Assembly: GCA_910587375.1 (NCBI GenBank)
Contig: CAJULR010000040.1
Location: 1-21,854, forward strand
Source: Candidatus Gastranaerophilales bacterium
Lineage (GTDB): Bacteria > Cyanobacteriota > Vampirovibrionia > Gastranaerophilales > Gastranaerophilaceae
Length of the DNA stretch: 21,854 nucleotides
Direction: 5' to 3'
Made by a program: the position numbers and the translations under genes. This document shows positions 7,147-14,251 of the stretch, in pieces (within the stretch, counting starts at the first letter, position 1; each line of letters opens with the position of its first letter). The notes beneath the pieces are model-generated. The model saw only the letters and a list, made by a program, of their open reading frames with translations. It ran no database searches and was not told the origin of the DNA.

Positions 7147-7269
7147 ATGGAAAAGAGAAGTTTGATTTTTAATATTTGGTATAATATTCACCCTGTGGCT
7201 CACTTTTGGCTCATTATAAGCACATTTGGCATGCTTTGTATGTGGGGTGCTATGAACCTTGTAGGATAA
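7147..7269 (+). CDS. Possible 40-residue membrane peptide
   Basis: This frame starts MEKRSLIFNIWYNIH and contains one hydrophobic stretch (HFWLIISTFGMLCMWGAM) before ending in NLVG. It is followed 59 bases later by a rho-independent terminator, as expected for a small transcript. There is no Shine-Dalgarno sequence. A TATATT box lies 6 bases before the ATG, like the leaderless genes in this window, but its -35 region is poor. A basic N-terminus plus one membrane helix fits a small inner-membrane peptide. It could still be a chance frame. Confidence 0.35.
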   Translation: MEKRSLIFNIWYNIHPVAHFWLIISTFGMLCMWGAMNLVG

Positions 7270-7327
7270 AGTTTTACCGCTTATATAAATATGGCTTACC
7301 CAAGTTCAAGGTGCGGTAAGAATTGCT

Positions 7328-7364
7328 GCACAGCCTTCTGCAGATATAGGCTGTGCTTTATTTT
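7328..7364 (+). terminator. Rho-independent terminator
   Basis: GCACAGCC (7328-7335) and GGCTGTGC (7349-7356) form a perfect 8-bp stem. It is followed by TTTATTTT. It would end transcripts from mutS or from the small frame at 7147. Confidence 0.8.
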
Positions 7365-7388
7365 ATATACTTTTTATTTAAATAAGTA

Positions 7389-7417
7389 TTGACAAGCATT
7401 TTGCCTTGTGATATAGT
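7389..7417 (+). promoter_or_regulatory. Sigma-70 promoter of the 7532 gene
   Basis: TTGACA at 7389-7394 and TATAGT at 7412-7417 are 17 bp apart. The predicted leader is about 105 bases long and contains the hairpin at 7474-7506. Confidence 0.75.
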
Positions 7418-7473
7418 ATTAAAAATTTGAGAAAAAGTTCAAAAACTAGGTTAGATAGTTAATAGAACGAAAA

Positions 7474-7506
7474 CACACTAATTTTTTTTGTGCAAAATTC
7501 AGTGTG
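7474..7506 (+). promoter_or_regulatory. Leader hairpin upstream of the 7532 gene
   Basis: CACACT (7474-7479) pairs with AGTGTG (7501-7506), and an inner AATTTT/AAAATT extends the stem with a small bulge. The hairpin ends 15 bases before the ribosome site AGGAT (7522-7526). It may affect mRNA stability or initiation. No ligand-binding class is recognised. Confidence 0.4.
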
Positions 7507-7531
7507 GCTTAATTGTGTTATAGGATAAAAG

Positions 7532-8185
7532 ATGAGAATCAACCCGACAAGCGATAGAGAAAATAGAAATTTTAACGTGCCCAAGGCAGGTTTAATGGGT
7601 GCTGCGCTTGGTTATGCGGGTACTTATGCTGTTCCTTTGACAACAAAAGAATATAATAATTATTTTACAGACGCCGTAAAAAACGCTATAAATGGCAAAG
7701 TGGTTGAAGCCAGAAAGGCCGAAATTAACGCTATAACGGAAAGTCTGAAAAATGACGGCGTGAAGCCTTTGGTGGCTGATATATTTGAAAAAAGTAAAGG
7801 CTTGCTTGAGGTTGACCCGAAGCAGGCAATTAAAGATTTAGCAAGAAATAATGATGTAGATTCTTCCGCAAAAGGTGCTCTTGGCGAATTATTCACACAG
7901 GTGAACCGTTCCGGGAATATGACCAAAATGCTTGAAAACGCAAAAGTAAGCTGGGCTGCAAAGACAGGCAGCAGATCTGCTCTTTTCTATGCTGCAATGG
8001 GCATGTTCATTATGATGAGCGTTGCGGTTTTAAAAGAAAGCCTCGATACTTTCTTCCCAAAAAAGCCCAAAGAGCCTGAAACAAGAACCCCTGAGGATGA
8101 AGTTATAAATTATATTATAAATGCGGCAGAGGGCCCTGCAGAGCTTTATATCCTTGAAAGAGGGCTTTCAAAAAGCAGAAGATAA
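7532..8185 (+). CDS. Hypothetical membrane protein (217 aa), lineage-type
   Basis: I recognise the opening 'MRINPTSD' style as typical of Gastranaerophilales proteins of unknown role, but I know no function. A weakly hydrophobic Gly/Ala segment lies at about 21-37. The middle (45-140) looks helical and charged. A clear membrane helix with many Met follows near residues 149-168 (SALFYAAMGMFIMMSVAVLK). The C-terminal tail is Lys/Pro/Glu-rich (FFPKKPKEPETRTPEDE) and should be cytosolic or external. The AGGAT ribosome site is well placed, and the gene has its own strong promoter. It converges on the EF-hand protein gene, whose stop lies 15 bases away. Confidence 0.75.
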   Translation: MRINPTSDRENRNFNVPKAGLMGAALGYAGTYAVPLTTKEYNNYFTDAVKNAINGKVVEARKAEINAITESLKNDGVKPLVADIFEKSKGLLEVDPKQAIKDLARNNDVDSSAKGALGELFTQVNRSGNMTKMLENAKVSWAAKTGSRSALFYAAMGMFIMMSVAVLKESLDTFFPKKPKEPETRTPEDEVINYIINAAEGPAELYILERGLSKSRR

Positions 8186-8200
8186 GCTAAAAGGCAATGA

Positions 8201-8908
8201 TTATAGGCTTTTTGCGGCCTTATCAAGTTTCATTTTTTTGTGAATTTGCTTAATTGTTTTTGACGCTGTGTCGTAATTTTCTTCATTCAAAAACGCCGTC
8301 ATTTTGTTTTCTCCGGCGTTTGTATAGCTGCCGTCCGCTTTTTTCAACGCCTTTGAAACATTTGAAATGTCGGCGTCTTCTTTTGATAAAACGTCTGCAA
8401 GCACTGTGGACACTGCTTCTTCAGACACATCAATCATACCGTCATTATTCACATCAAACGCTTTTGCGCTTAATTTCGCATTTGTAATATCTTTAAATGC
8501 TTCGTTTAAATCTTTATCGGCCTCTTCAAGCGTTATTGCTTTCTTTTGGCCCATTGCTTCATAGGTGAACCCTGTAAGTGCTTTGGTATCTATCGCACTT
8601 CCTTTAAAAAGACGGGCGAAAAATCCTTTAATGGCGCCCATTTTTGGTGCATATTGCAGAAGGAAATTAATAGGCGGCATTTTGTCATCCTTTAATTTTG
8701 CTTGAATTTCATCCGCCATTTCTTGCACACTGTGACCCTTTGTGAAAATATCAGGGTTTAGTGGTTGGCTTTTAATTTCAAAATCTTTTATATAACCTAA
8801 ATGGTTTGAGGCAGCGTTTTTGCCGTAGTTTGTACCTTTTTTAACATTTCCGTATTGGCCTGTTGTGCCTGATATAATTGCTTTTGAGCCTGAAACTTCA
8901 TAAGCCAT
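8201..8908 (-). CDS. Hypothetical protein with one EF-hand calcium loop (235 aa)
   Basis: A lineage-type protein (start MAYEVSGSKAIISGTTGQYG) with no family I can name. Its clear feature is a canonical EF-hand loop at residues 152-163, DVNNDGMIDVSE, with Asp at positions 1, 5 and 9, Asn at 3, Gly at 6 and Glu at 12. It is followed by a helix rich in Val/Ala/Leu. The loop should bind calcium; what it then does is unknown. No signal peptide or membrane segment is seen. The frame extends six codons further to a TTG, but those codons overlap the ribosome site GGAAGG that serves the ATG at 8906-8908, so the ATG is chosen. Single EF-hands with no second copy usually pair by dimerising or serve structure. 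Confidence 0.75.
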   Translation of the reverse strand: MAYEVSGSKAIISGTTGQYGNVKKGTNYGKNAASNHLGYIKDFEIKSQPLNPDIFTKGHSVQEMADEIQAKLKDDKMPPINFLLQYAPKMGAIKGFFARLFKGSAIDTKALTGFTYEAMGQKKAITLEEADKDLNEAFKDITNAKLSAKAFDVNNDGMIDVSEEAVSTVLADVLSKEDADISNVSKALKKADGSYTNAGENKMTAFLNEENYDTASKTIKQIHKKMKLDKAAKSL

Positions 8909-8949
8909 ATAAATTTTTCCTTCCAAAAGAACTTCTTTAAAAAGGGCTT

Positions 8950-8990
8950 AAAAATGCGCCTTTATATTATTTATAAAACATAAAGGCGCA
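8950..8990 (-). terminator. Terminator of the hom-thrC operon
   Basis: TGCGCCTTTAT (8955-8965) and ATAAAGGCGCA (8980-8990) form an 11-bp perfect stem. On the minus strand it is followed by TTTTT (8954-8950). It sits 18 bases after the thrC stop. Confidence 0.85.
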
Positions 8991-9008
8991 AAAAATTGCT
9001 ATTTTTAA

Positions 9009-10067
9009 TTAATTTAAGTGCATTAATTTTACAATGTCTTTGATGTCGGAACTTGTTTTTTGAACTTGTGAAACTGCATTTTTTATGGCACAATCAGGGT
9101 CTTTCAGGCCGTTGCCTGTTAAAATGCAGACAATTCTTGATTTTGGCTTAATTGTATCTTTTAATTTTATAAGCCCTGCAACACTTGCAGCACTTGCAGG
9201 TTCGCAGAAAACGCCTTCAAGCTCTGCTAAAAGTTTGTATGCTTCAACGATTTTATCATCGTTTACCATATCAATTGTGCCTTTGGATTCATCCCTTGCG
9301 GCTTCTGCCTGTTTCCAGCTTGCCGGGTTTCCAATTCTTATTGCTGTTGCAATGGTTTCGGGGTGTAAAATTCTTTCTCCTTTAACAATTGCGGCACTTC
9401 CTTCTGCCTGAATGCCCATCATTTTTGGCAAATGGGTTGATTTTTTAAGATTGTAAAATTCTTTATATCCCTTCCAGTATGCAGTTATATTTCCTGCATT
9501 TCCAACCGGGATAAAATGGTAATCAGGCGCGTCTTCAAGCGCTTCAATGATTTCAAATGCCCCTGTTTTTTGGCCTTCAATTCTATAAGGGTTTACTGAG
9601 TTTACAAGGGTGATTGGGTAATTAGCAGAAATTTCCCTTACGGCTTCAAGTGCTTCGTCAAAATTTCCGTTTATTGCGATAACTTCTGCCCCATACATCA
9701 TAGCCTGGGATAATTTTCCAAGCGCAATGTAGCCGTCCGGAATTAAAACATAACATTTTAGCCCTGCTTTTGCGCCGTATGCGGCAGCTGCAGCGGATGT
9801 ATTTCCCGTAGAAGCGCAAATTATGGCTTTTGAACCTTCTTCTTTTGCCTTTGAAACGGCCATTGTCATGCCGCGGTCTTTAAAGCTTCCTGTAGGGTTT
9901 GAACCTTCATATTTTAAATAAATTTCGCAGTCTAAACCCAAGTGTTTAGCGAGGTTTTCAGCCTTAATTAAAGGTGTGTTTCCTTCTGAAAGCGTTACCA
10001 AAGGTGTTTTGTCTGAAACAGGGAGGTATTCTCTGTATTTATCTATTAAACCGTTATATCTTGCCAT
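9009..10067 (-). CDS. thrC: Threonine synthase
   Basis: A PLP enzyme converting O-phospho-homoserine to threonine and phosphate, the last step of threonine synthesis. Its 352 residues match the short (Bacillus-like) class. The PLP lysine is Lys63 in GSNPTGSFKDRGM. Substrate and cofactor loops are seen as SEGNTPL (27-33), STGNTSAAAAAYGAKAG and PVGNAGN. The ATG follows the hom stop by two bases, and an AGGG lies inside the end of hom, so the two genes are co-translated. The homoserine kinase gene thrB, the step between them, is not in the window. A strong terminator follows. Confidence in the assignment is high. Confidence 0.97.
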   Translation of the reverse strand: MARYNGLIDKYREYLPVSDKTPLVTLSEGNTPLIKAENLAKHLGLDCEIYLKYEGSNPTGSFKDRGMTMAVSKAKEEGSKAIICASTGNTSAAAAAYGAKAGLKCYVLIPDGYIALGKLSQAMMYGAEVIAINGNFDEALEAVREISANYPITLVNSVNPYRIEGQKTGAFEIIEALEDAPDYHFIPVGNAGNITAYWKGYKEFYNLKKSTHLPKMMGIQAEGSAAIVKGERILHPETIATAIRIGNPASWKQAEAARDESKGTIDMVNDDKIVEAYKLLAELEGVFCEPASAASVAGLIKLKDTIKPKSRIVCILTGNGLKDPDCAIKNAVSQVQKTSSDIKDIVKLMHLN

Positions 10068-10069
10068 AT

Positions 10070-11347
10070 CTACATTACCCTTATTAAATTATTAATTTCA
10101 ATATTTTGTTCTCTCATCTGCTCAATTGCGTTTTGAACATCAAACTCGTTTGCAACTTCCGTGATAACAATAACTTGAGCCGTGTTATCCTCCTTAATTC
10201 CTTTTTGGAGAATGCTTGATAAGTTTATGTTATTGTTTCCGCAAACTGTTCCAATGGCGCCGATTGTGCCTTTTGAGTTTGGCGCTTTAATTGAAATATA
10301 GTATTTATTTTTTGTGTGTTTGATATCAATCTGTTCGGCGTGTTCTTTGTCTGTACACCTGTGAAGCGGAAGAACCGTGTCTGTATGGTGAAGTTCGCCT
10401 GCAATTTGCATAATGTCGCCCACAACAGAGCTTGCTGTTGGAAATTCGCCGGCGCCAGGGCCTGTAAACATAACCTTATCTACAGGAAAGCCTTCCAAAA
10501 GAACGGCGTTCATTGCATTGTTTATCCCTGAAATCATATTTGAAGTCGGGACAAGCATTGGATGAACCCTTATATCTAGCTTTGCGAGGTTGTCTGACTC
10601 GTTTTCATCTGCTTTTTGGGCAAGGCCTATGAGCTTTATTTTATATCCAAGCTCGTTTGCAAATTTAATGTCATCCGCCGAAACCTTTGTTATACCTTCG
10701 CGATAGATTTTGTTAACGTCAATTCTCTTGTGGAATGTGATGTTTGCAAGGGTTGCAATTTTATACATCGCATCATACCCTTCAACATCCCCTGTTGGGT
10801 CAGCTTCTGCATAACCAAGGTCTTGAGCGTCTTTTAAGCATTCCTGGTATGAAATATTTTTCTCTTCCATCTTTGTTAAGATGTAGTTTGTGGTGCCGTT
10901 TAAAATGCCTGCAACTTTAGAGAAAATATTTCCTCTTAAAGTGGTTTTAATTGGCCCTATGATTGGAATTCCGCCTGCAACGGCAGCTTCATACAGGACA
11001 GATACGTTGTTTTCATTTGCAAGGTCAAAGATTTGCGCGCCAAACTTGGCCAAAAGCTCTTTGTTTGCAGTTACAACGTGTTTTTTATTTTTAATTGCGG
11101 TTGTAATTAATTCTAAAGCAGGGTCACAGCCGCCTGCAACTTCAACCACAATCTCTATTTCAGGGTCATTTACAATTTGAAAAGGGTCATCTGTAAGGTT
11201 TTGAACCTCAACATCCCTTTTTTTGTTCAAGTTTCTAACCGCAGCAGTTTTAACTTCAATATTTTTAAAGTTTTTTAAGGTTTTTACAACTCCGGAGCCA
11301 ACTGTGCCAAGCCCGATGATACCTATTTTTATTGTATTTTTTTCCAT
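10070..11347 (-). CDS. hom: Homoserine dehydrogenase
   Basis: Reduces aspartate-semialdehyde to homoserine with NAD(P)H, the branch point to threonine and methionine. From the ATG at 11347 the protein has 425 residues. The nucleotide-binding Gly motif is GIIGLGTVGSG (about 9-19). The catalytic domain follows (VTANKELLA, GTTNYIL, DPTGDVEGYDA). A C-terminal ACT domain (about 348-425, YYISIKAPNSKGTIGAI onward) probably senses threonine for feedback control. The frame can be extended five codons to a TTG, but there is no ribosome site for either start. A TATAAT box lies only 6 bases before the ATG, so the mRNA is probably leaderless. thrC follows at two bases. Confidence 0.96.
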   Translation of the reverse strand: MEKNTIKIGIIGLGTVGSGVVKTLKNFKNIEVKTAAVRNLNKKRDVEVQNLTDDPFQIVNDPEIEIVVEVAGGCDPALELITTAIKNKKHVVTANKELLAKFGAQIFDLANENNVSVLYEAAVAGGIPIIGPIKTTLRGNIFSKVAGILNGTTNYILTKMEEKNISYQECLKDAQDLGYAEADPTGDVEGYDAMYKIATLANITFHKRIDVNKIYREGITKVSADDIKFANELGYKIKLIGLAQKADENESDNLAKLDIRVHPMLVPTSNMISGINNAMNAVLLEGFPVDKVMFTGPGAGEFPTASSVVGDIMQIAGELHHTDTVLPLHRCTDKEHAEQIDIKHTKNKYYISIKAPNSKGTIGAIGTVCGNNNINLSSILQKGIKEDNTAQVIVITEVANEFDVQNAIEQMREQNIEINNLIRVM

Positions 11348-11353
11348 AAAGGA

Positions 11354-11381
11354 ATTATACAATAAAAAATTATTTTAGCCA
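11354..11381 (-). promoter_or_regulatory. Candidate leaderless promoter of hom
   Basis: On the minus strand, TATAAT (11359-11354) ends 6 bases before the ATG at 11347. A weak TGGCTA (11381-11376) lies 16 bp upstream of it. The six bases TCCTTT between box and ATG contain no ribosome site. The -35 match is only three of six, so this rests mainly on the -10 box. Confidence 0.45.
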
Positions 11382-11461
11382 TAAAAAACGTACTAAAATA
11401 ATAATTTTGATGTATGATTTTTATATAAATTTAGGACTTTTTATAAGGAAAGAGTTTAAAG

Positions 11462-12928
11462 ATGGAAAATATCAGAGTAAGAATTGCACCTTCTCCAAGC
11501 GGAAATTTGCACATAGGAACAGCAAGGACAGCACTTTTCAACTATTTATACGCCAAAAAAACAGGCGGAGAGTTTGTTTTAAGGATTGAAGATACCGATT
11601 TAGAGCGCAGCAACCAGGAATACACTCAAAATATCTTCGACAGCCTCAAGGCTCTTGGGCTTCAATGGGATGAAGGTCCTGATGTTGGCGGAAAATATGG
11701 GCCATATTATCAATCTGAAAGATTTGATATTTACCCAAAATATGCTCAAATTCTTTTAGACAAAGGGTATGCTTATGAATGTTTCTGCACACCTGAAGAA
11801 CTTGAAGCAGAAAAAGAAGAAGCCGTTAAAAACCACAAAGCATATGTTTATTCAAGAAAATGTATGAATTTAACCGAAGAACAGAAGGCAGAGCTTCGTG
11901 CAAAAGGCGTGAAGCCTTCCATAAGATTTAAGGTTGAGCATAAAGAATTGATTTTTAACGACCTTGTAAAAGGGGAATTGAAGTTTGATACAAACCTTAT
12001 CGGCGATTTTGTAATTATGAAATCAAACGGCACGCCGACTTATAACTTTGCCGTTGTAATTGATGATATGTTGATGAAAGTCTCTCATATTATTCGTGGC
12101 GAAGACCATATTTCAAACACGCCAAAACAGATTTTAATTTATGAAGCTTTGGGTGCTGAAGTGCCGAAATTCGGGCATTTAGGGATGATTTTGGCGCCTG
12201 ATAGAAGTAAGCTTTCAAAGCGCCATGGGGCAACTGCTGTTTCAGACTTTGTAAAACAGGGATATTTAACAGACGCCTTAATTAACTTTGTTGCTTTATT
12301 GGGCTGGGCACCATCAGACGGGGTTGAAATTAAGCCGGTGGAAGACATTGCAAAAGATTTTAGAATTCACGATGTTTCAAGCAGCAATTCAATTTTTGAA
12401 TATGACAAATTAAACTGGATGAACGGCCAATACATTAAAAAAATGGATATTTCAAAATTAACGGATATGGCGCTTCCTTTCCTTTCAAAGTATGATTCTA
12501 AAGAATTTGGCGAGTTCACTTTATCAAAAATGAGCCGCGAAAACTTAGAAAAAATGATAGAAATTACGCGCGAACCGATAACGACACTTTCTGAATTAGA
12601 ACACGATTGTGCTTATTTCTTTGGCGAAGATGTGGATTATACTGAAGGTATGGAAACACTTCAAAAGCTGGAAGCAAAGACTGTTTTAAACAGGGTTATG
12701 GAATTAATTAATGATTGGAATTTCAACGATGATGAATCTATTCATAATGTTCTGGCGGATTTAAGGACTGAATTTAAAGAAAAGCACAGCATGAAGCCTA
12801 AAGAAACGATGTGGGCTGTTCGTGCCGCTGTAACCGGAAGAACCCGCGGGGCGGATATGGCAAAAACAATGACAATCTTAGGCAAAGAAACCTGCATTAA
12901 AAGAATCAAAAAAGCATTGGAATTTTAA
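11462..12928 (+). CDS. gltX: Glutamyl-tRNA synthetase
   Basis: A class I synthetase that charges tRNA(Glu), and in organisms without GlnRS often also tRNA(Gln). Its 488 residues are normal. The HIGH signature reads HIGT (17-20), the glutamate pocket begins RIAPSPSGNLH, and RIEDTD follows. The KMSKS-type loop is SKLSKRHG (about 249-256). The C-terminal anticodon-binding region is helical and ends LGKETCIKRIKKALEF. A ribosome site AAGGAAAG lies upstream, and the gene is divergent from hom across about 115 bases. It ends in a strong terminator. Whether this copy is discriminating or not cannot be told by eye. Confidence 0.97.
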   Translation: MENIRVRIAPSPSGNLHIGTARTALFNYLYAKKTGGEFVLRIEDTDLERSNQEYTQNIFDSLKALGLQWDEGPDVGGKYGPYYQSERFDIYPKYAQILLDKGYAYECFCTPEELEAEKEEAVKNHKAYVYSRKCMNLTEEQKAELRAKGVKPSIRFKVEHKELIFNDLVKGELKFDTNLIGDFVIMKSNGTPTYNFAVVIDDMLMKVSHIIRGEDHISNTPKQILIYEALGAEVPKFGHLGMILAPDRSKLSKRHGATAVSDFVKQGYLTDALINFVALLGWAPSDGVEIKPVEDIAKDFRIHDVSSSNSIFEYDKLNWMNGQYIKKMDISKLTDMALPFLSKYDSKEFGEFTLSKMSRENLEKMIEITREPITTLSELEHDCAYFFGEDVDYTEGMETLQKLEAKTVLNRVMELINDWNFNDDESIHNVLADLRTEFKEKHSMKPKETMWAVRAAVTGRTRGADMAKTMTILGKETCIKRIKKALEF

Positions 12929-12950
12929 GGCCGTAAGAATTTTAGGATAT

Positions 12951-12990
12951 AAAAACCGGGGGATTTTTGTTTCCCGGTTTTTGTTTTGGT
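12951..12990 (+). terminator. Rho-independent terminator of gltX
   Basis: AAAAACCGGG (12951-12960) pairs with CCCGGTTTTT (12973-12982). A GG/TT-CC extension is possible in the loop. The 3' side runs on as TTTTTGTTTT. It sits 22 bases after the gltX stop. Confidence 0.9.
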
Positions 12991-13029
12991 TATTTTGTTG
13001 TTGGCCGTGGGTTGTTTTGGGTGGATTTT

Positions 13030-13045
13030 TAAACCGTGCGGTTTA
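13030..13045. promoter_or_regulatory. Palindrome next to the 13082 promoter
   Basis: TAAACCGTGCGGTTTA is symmetrical in 7 of 8 base pairs and abuts the -35 box at 13046. The position suits a repressor or activator site for the small gene at 13082. It could equally be the remains of a hairpin. Confidence 0.4.
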
Positions 13046-13074
13046 TTGCCCCGGTTTAAGAATGGGGGTATAAT
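13046..13074 (+). promoter_or_regulatory. Leaderless promoter of the small gene pair
   Basis: TTGCCC (13046-13051) and TATAAT (13069-13074) are 17 bp apart. The ATG at 13082 follows the -10 box by 7 bases. A GGGGG run lies just before the -10 box and so would not be in the mRNA. Confidence 0.6.
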
Positions 13075-13081
13075 TTTATTT

Positions 13082-13327
13082 ATGACAGATGAAGATTTAA
13101 AAATTATGGAGATTAGGGTTAAAAACCTAATGCTTTCAAAACAGCTCATTATTCAGGCGCTGATTGTAATCATAGGCGGATTAATCGGGCTTGGGTTTAT
13201 GTCAAGCGGCACGCTCAGAAATTCCTTGCTTGTGTTTGGTTTATTCTATGTTTTAGTTTTGATAAAGAATTTTTCAAGCGTCTGCGGCGAAATTGAAGGT
13301 TATTTGTATAAAAACAAAAGGAAATAA
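13082..13327 (+). CDS. Small membrane protein (81 aa), unknown function
   Basis: Unknown protein. A charged helix (MTDEDLKIMEIRVKNLMLSK) is followed by two hydrophobic segments at about residues 21-38 and 47-61. The C-terminus is short and basic (GEIEGYLYKNKRK). A longer frame opens at 12986, but its first 32 codons run through the gltX terminator region, so the ATG at 13082 is preferred. That ATG has no Shine-Dalgarno sequence and sits 7 bases after a TATAAT box, which suggests a leaderless mRNA. A second tiny gene starts three bases after its stop, and the two are clearly co-transcribed. A two-helix hairpin with a cytosolic N-terminus is likely. Confidence 0.7.
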   Translation: MTDEDLKIMEIRVKNLMLSKQLIIQALIVIIGGLIGLGFMSSGTLRNSLLVFGLFYVLVLIKNFSSVCGEIEGYLYKNKRK

Positions 13328-13330
13328 ATT

Positions 13331-13453
13331 ATGAATATTGATATAATGCCATATATTACAGTGATGTTTCTTTTTGGAATAGTAATTTATTCTGAAATCA
13401 TGAACAGAAAGCAAAGAAAACAAATTGAAGAATGGCGCAAAAGCTGGTTTTAA
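13331..13453 (+). CDS. Small single-pass membrane protein (40 aa)
   Basis: Too short for usual gene callers. It reads MNIDIMPYITVMFLFGIVIY, then a basic tail with the pattern NRKQRKQIEEWRKSWF. One membrane helix (about residues 6-21) plus an amphipathic Lys/Arg-rich C-terminus gives a CcoQ- or FixQ-like shape, though I claim no homology. The start has a proper ribosome site AAAGGAAAT at the end of the preceding gene, and only three bases separate the two genes. The coupling and clean ribosome site make it a real gene in my view. It converges on the O-methyltransferase gene, with 30 bases between the stops. Confidence 0.7.
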   Translation: MNIDIMPYITVMFLFGIVIYSEIMNRKQRKQIEEWRKSWF

Positions 13454-13483
13454 AAGCTTGCCAGTCAAAGTGTTTTGAAGCTA

Positions 13484-14191
13484 TTATATTTTGTATGATA
13501 TTATCATCCCTGTGTCTATTGGGATAAGCTGGGTTTGATAGTTTGGGTGGCTTGTAATTGCCTTTACGAAGGGGTCTACTTTTTTATAATGGGATAAAAT
13601 ATTGTCTGCAACAATCACTCCGCCTTTTTGAAGCATTGGGTGGATAAGGTTAAAATATTTAATGTATTCAGATTTATTTGCGTCAATAAATACAAAATCA
13701 AAAAACTTTTCCCCGTTGCTGCGCATAGCTTTGCTAAAGGCTTCATCGTCAATTTCACCAACGTTTTTCTTTGGGTAAATTTCCATAAACATTTCTTCTA
13801 AAATCATTACGGCCTGGCCAAGTTTGGGGGTTATGATATCATTCACCCCTGCTTTTTTAAAATTTTCTATGGCAACATCAAGCCTGTTGTCCCAAAATTC
13901 AATAGTTGTAAGCTTTCCGCCCGTTTCTTTTAAGGCTTTTGCAAGCCAAATTCCGCTATAGCCGTTTGATGTACCGATTTCAAGTGCGTTTTTTGTCCCT
14001 TTTAACTTCGCAAGGAGAGATAAAAAATTTGCACTTGTGTTATCAAGGTTCCAAAAATCTTCCCTTGTTTTTTCAAGCTCTGATAGCACCCCAAGCGCTG
14101 CCTTGTCAAAAACAAATTCGTCCGGGCTTTTTTTAATTATCTCTATTCCTTCAAGGTTTTCTTTAAATTTCATTTTAAATGTTTGCTCCAT
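13484..14191 (-). CDS. SAM-dependent O-methyltransferase (family 3, YrrM/TrmR-like)
   Basis: A class I methyltransferase of the catechol/caffeoyl-CoA type (PF01596 group), 235 residues. The SAM site is ALEIGTSNGYSG (69-80) with acidic TIEF (96-99). The metal-binding motif is FIDANKSEY (Asp170, Lys173), with a second Asp-Asn at 196-197 (VADNIL). This points to a divalent-metal O-methyltransferase. Bacterial relatives methylate catechols or, as in B. subtilis TrmR (YrrM), 5-hydroxyuridine in tRNA; which applies here is not known. It is the last gene of the grpE-dnaJ run, 60 bases after the propeller gene. No clear ribosome site precedes the ATG; a second Met at residue 7 is an alternative start. 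Confidence 0.9.
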   Translation of the reverse strand: MEQTFKMKFKENLEGIEIIKKSPDEFVFDKAALGVLSELEKTREDFWNLDNTSANFLSLLAKLKGTKNALEIGTSNGYSGIWLAKALKETGGKLTTIEFWDNRLDVAIENFKKAGVNDIITPKLGQAVMILEEMFMEIYPKKNVGEIDDEAFSKAMRSNGEKFFDFVFIDANKSEYIKYFNLIHPMLQKGGVIVADNILSHYKKVDPFVKAITSHPNYQTQLIPIDTGMIISYKI

Positions 14192-14251
14192 TGCAAAGTT
14201 TGCTTCAACAATTGAAAACTGCCCCGAAATTAAACACCTGCAAGCCTTGTC

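Larger units (their letters stand above)
7012..7531. other. Intergenic stretch between mutS and the 7532 gene
   Basis: These 520 AT-rich bases hold no long gene. They contain a short palindrome GGACAATTTGTCC (7020-7032) just after mutS and a candidate 40-codon frame (7147-7269). A long-range inverted repeat TTACCGC/GCGGTAA lies at 7274-7280 and 7313-7319. A good terminator (7328-7364), a sigma-70 promoter (7389-7417) and a leader hairpin (7474-7506) follow. The stretch 7274-7356 could be a structured RNA, but I recognise no known family. Confidence 0.6.

Noticed and set aside
12986..13081. Upstream extension of the 81-aa gene
   Set aside because: It would run from the terminator tail across the palindrome and promoter; the ATG at 13082 fits the promoter better.
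12925..13149. 74-codon minus-strand open frame after gltX
   Set aside because: It is antisense to the gltX terminator and the small gene at 13082; composition is lysine-rich noise and no ribosome site is seen.
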